This document shows, piece after piece, positions 22,858 to 24,484 of a DNA stretch of 24,484 nucleotides. Each line of letters starts with the position of its first letter. Position 1 is the stretch's first letter. Under the pieces are notes generated by a model, which worked only from the letters and a program-made list of their open reading frames with translations, made no database searches and was not told where the DNA came from. Location: NCBI GenBank assembly GCA_002412925.1, contig DHVZ01000110.1, positions 1 to 24,484 on the forward strand. The letters run 5' to 3'. The stretch comes from Anaerolineales bacterium UBA5195 (lineage in GTDB: Bacteria; Chloroflexota; Anaerolineae; Anaerolineales; Villigracilaceae). Both the position numbers and the translations under genes were made by a program.

Positions 22858-24312
22858 ATGAAAATTCGCCCGACCAAGGCCCTGACGTTCGACGACGTTT
22901 TGCTCATTCCGCGCCGATCGGCGATTAAATCGCGCAAGGATGTTTCGACCGTAACCCGCCTGACGAAAGAGTTGAAAATCAACATTCCATTGTTAAGCGC
23001 CAATATGGACACAGTCACCGAAGCGCCGATGGCCATCGCCATGGCGAAAAATGGCGGGATTGGCATGTTGCACCGCTTCATGACCGTTGAGCAGCAGGCC
23101 AGGCAGGTGCAGAAAGTTAAACGCGCGCGAGGGTTTATCGTCGAGAAACCTTACTCAATCCCGGTTTCCGCCTCGCTCGTCGAGGCCAACGAGGCGATGC
23201 GCCGCTACCAGGTGGGCGGCTTGGTGGTCATGGACGAGGGCGGCAATTTTGCGGGCATTGTGACGCGTCGCGATACCCTGCTCGCCCCGGCTGAAAAACA
23301 GTTCGTCCGGCAGGTGATGACTCCGCGCGAAAAAGTTGTCAGCGCGAAACCGGGGATCGGCATGGACGAGGCCCGGGCGTTGTTGTACGAACACCGCCTG
23401 GAAAAACTCCCCCTGCTCGACGAACAAGGGGAGTTGCATGGTCTGATTACCGCCCAGGATTTAATCCCGCCAACCTATTCCGGCGCAGCATTGGACAAAA
23501 AAGGCCGCCTCTTGGTGGGGGCGGCGATTGGGGTGACGCAGGGTGAAATTGAAAGGGCCGAAGCCTTGCTTGAAGCCGGGGCTGACGCGCTGGTTCTGGA
23601 CATTGCCCACGGTCACGCAGACCATTGCATCGAGATGGTCCGGGCGCTTCGGGCGCGTTTCCCCGCCGCGCAGATCATCGCCGGGAATGTGGCTACCCGC
23701 GAGGGGGCGCGCGAATTGGCCGAAGCCGGCGCGGATGCCATCAAGGTGGGGATTGGCCCAGGCTCGATTTGCACGACCCGCCTGGTGACCGGTTTTGGCG
23801 TGCCCCAATTGACAGCCATCATCGATAGTTGCGAAGGTGTCCGCGATTCCGGCTGCGATGTGCCGGTCATCTCCGATGGCGGCATCCAGAAATCGGGAGA
23901 TCTGGTCAAAGCCCTGGCGGCGGGAGCGGAAACTGTCATGATCGGCAGCCTGTTCGCCGGGACGGAGGAATCCCCCGGTTCGGCGGTCATCCGTGATGGG
24001 CAAAAATTCAAGGTTGTGCGCGGGATGGCTTCGCTGGGCGCCAGTATGGGCCGCCGAGCCGCTGAACACGCGGATGAAAGCGCCGAAGACCCCGAGGATT
24101 GGGATAAGGTTGTCCCTGAGGGCGTCGAGGCGGTCGTGCCGTATCGCGGGTATGTTGGGGAAGTCCTTTACCAGTTGGTTGGCGGCCTGCGCTCTGGCTT
24201 GAGTTACGGTGGCGCGCACGACCTTCGTGAATTGCAAGAGAACGCTGAATTTGTCGAAATCACCCCGGCTGGCGTCCGCGAAAGCGGCTCGCATGATGTC
24301 GGCCGGATTTAG
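22858..24312 (+). CDS. guaB: inosine-5'-monophosphate dehydrogenase
   Basis: GuaB oxidises IMP to XMP with NAD+, the committed step of GMP synthesis. The 484-residue protein has normal length. It begins with the typical T-F-D-D-V-L-L-I-P (10-18). Two CBS domains (about 92-205, around V-M-T-P-R-E near 153) can bind adenine or guanine nucleotides for control. The catalytic loop G-I-G-P-G-S-I-C-T-T-R (298-308) has Cys305. I-S-D-G-G-I and the P-Y-R-G flap follow, and the C-terminal segment A-H-D-L-R-E-L is as usual. It starts 3 bases after the RAM gene stop and has no good ribosome binding site of its own, in line with translational coupling. Confidence 0.97.
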   Translation: MKIRPTKALTFDDVLLIPRRSAIKSRKDVSTVTRLTKELKINIPLLSANMDTVTEAPMAIAMAKNGGIGMLHRFMTVEQQARQVQKVKRARGFIVEKPYSIPVSASLVEANEAMRRYQVGGLVVMDEGGNFAGIVTRRDTLLAPAEKQFVRQVMTPREKVVSAKPGIGMDEARALLYEHRLEKLPLLDEQGELHGLITAQDLIPPTYSGAALDKKGRLLVGAAIGVTQGEIERAEALLEAGADALVLDIAHGHADHCIEMVRALRARFPAAQIIAGNVATREGARELAEAGADAIKVGIGPGSICTTRLVTGFGVPQLTAIIDSCEGVRDSGCDVPVISDGGIQKSGDLVKALAAGAETVMIGSLFAGTEESPGSAVIRDGQKFKVVRGMASLGASMGRRAAEHADESAEDPEDWDKVVPEGVEAVVPYRGYVGEVLYQLVGGLRSGLSYGGAHDLRELQENAEFVEITPAGVRESGSHDVGRI

Positions 24313-24328
24313 CCGGGATGCTCCTGTA

Positions 24329-24372
24329 GCAGGTGTCTACGTTGCAGCGGAATGGCTGCAAGGATGTCCTGC
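24329..24372 (+). other. imperfect hairpin downstream of guaB
   Basis: An inner 7-bp stem (TTGCAGC 24342-24348 with 24355-24361, 6-base loop) sits within an outer 5-bp stem (GCAGG 24329-24333 with CCTGC 24368-24372). TTTTT follows at 24377-24381. It could be a guaB terminator with a late T-tract or part of a small RNA. The rest of the 172 bases to the window end is A-rich with two tiny hairpins and no gene that I can see. Confidence 0.3.
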
Positions 24373-24484
24373 GTGGTTTTTCAAAAATTCCGGCCACGAT
24401 CCCGGGAGGCGACCTGGTTTAAAAACCTCGTAAAAACGCGAGGAAAAACCCAGTAAAAATTTGATTACCGGACACTTTTAATAA

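Noticed and set aside
23461..24294. 277-codon minus-strand open frame opposite guaB
   Set aside because: It is antisense to conserved catalytic parts of GuaB and has no recognisable motif.
1..24484. CRISPR arrays, tRNA or rRNA genes, prophage
   Set aside because: No spaced direct repeats, cloverleaf sequences, rRNA segments or phage genes were recognised; intergenic gaps are too short for most of these.

Overview
The window is bacterial chromosomal DNA, densely coded (no gene-free stretch above about 210 bases) and GC-rich in its housekeeping genes. The mix of genes suggests a Chloroflexota bacterium of the Anaerolineae type: a MetV-MetF fusion next to an ADP-forming acyl-CoA synthetase/GNAT fusion, a giant FAD/Fe-S oxidoreductase, a GPH-type sugar symporter and an orphan sugar-type ABC ATPase. 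That placement is inference from protein character only; no marker RNA is present.

Region 1 (1-3264, minus strand) is an AT-richer block for the cell surface: an LTA-synthase-like membrane sulfatase/phosphatase superfamily protein, a 72-residue YLDPGSGS microprotein, and a two-part protein with a kinase-like N-terminal half and a SAM methyltransferase C-terminal half. The genes are tightly packed or overlapping and lie 14 bases downstream of mutS. A further gene probably starts at the left edge.

Region 2 (3279-7175, minus) is mutS, interrupted by a 438-codon in-frame LAGLIDADG intein (3990-5303) placed exactly between the Lys and Ser of the Walker A motif. All splicing residues and both endonuclease aspartates are visible, and the intein DNA sampled is much AT-richer than the extein DNA. 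This is the most notable element of the window. mutS itself looks leaderless.

Region 3 (7176-13640, plus): a promoter with three GTTACAT repeats, an MsmX/UgpC-type ABC ATPase, a hairpin, gpmA, a strong terminator, a 1003-residue FAD/4Fe-4S oxidoreductase and a GNAT-TPR protein. It ends at a perfect 42-bp palindrome that probably terminates transcription from both sides.

Region 4 (13653-16816): a zinc-ribbon SpoU RNA methyltransferase (minus) whose linker is encoded by a palindromic repeat, a divergent GPH symporter (plus) with a 21-bp stem terminator, a membrane-anchored alpha/beta hydrolase (minus), and a perfect 52-bp palindrome upstream of it.

Region 5 (16848-21300, minus): metVF followed by the ADP-forming acyl-CoA synthetase/GNAT gene, ending in a canonical terminator. 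Together they suggest one-carbon (methyl-branch) metabolism beside ATP-yielding acetate formation.

Region 6 (21353-24484, plus): a secreted and membrane-tethered CAP-LysM protein, then a 76-residue stand-alone Lrp/AsnC RAM-domain protein three bases upstream of guaB (IMP dehydrogenase). No tRNA, rRNA, CRISPR array or transposase gene was seen.
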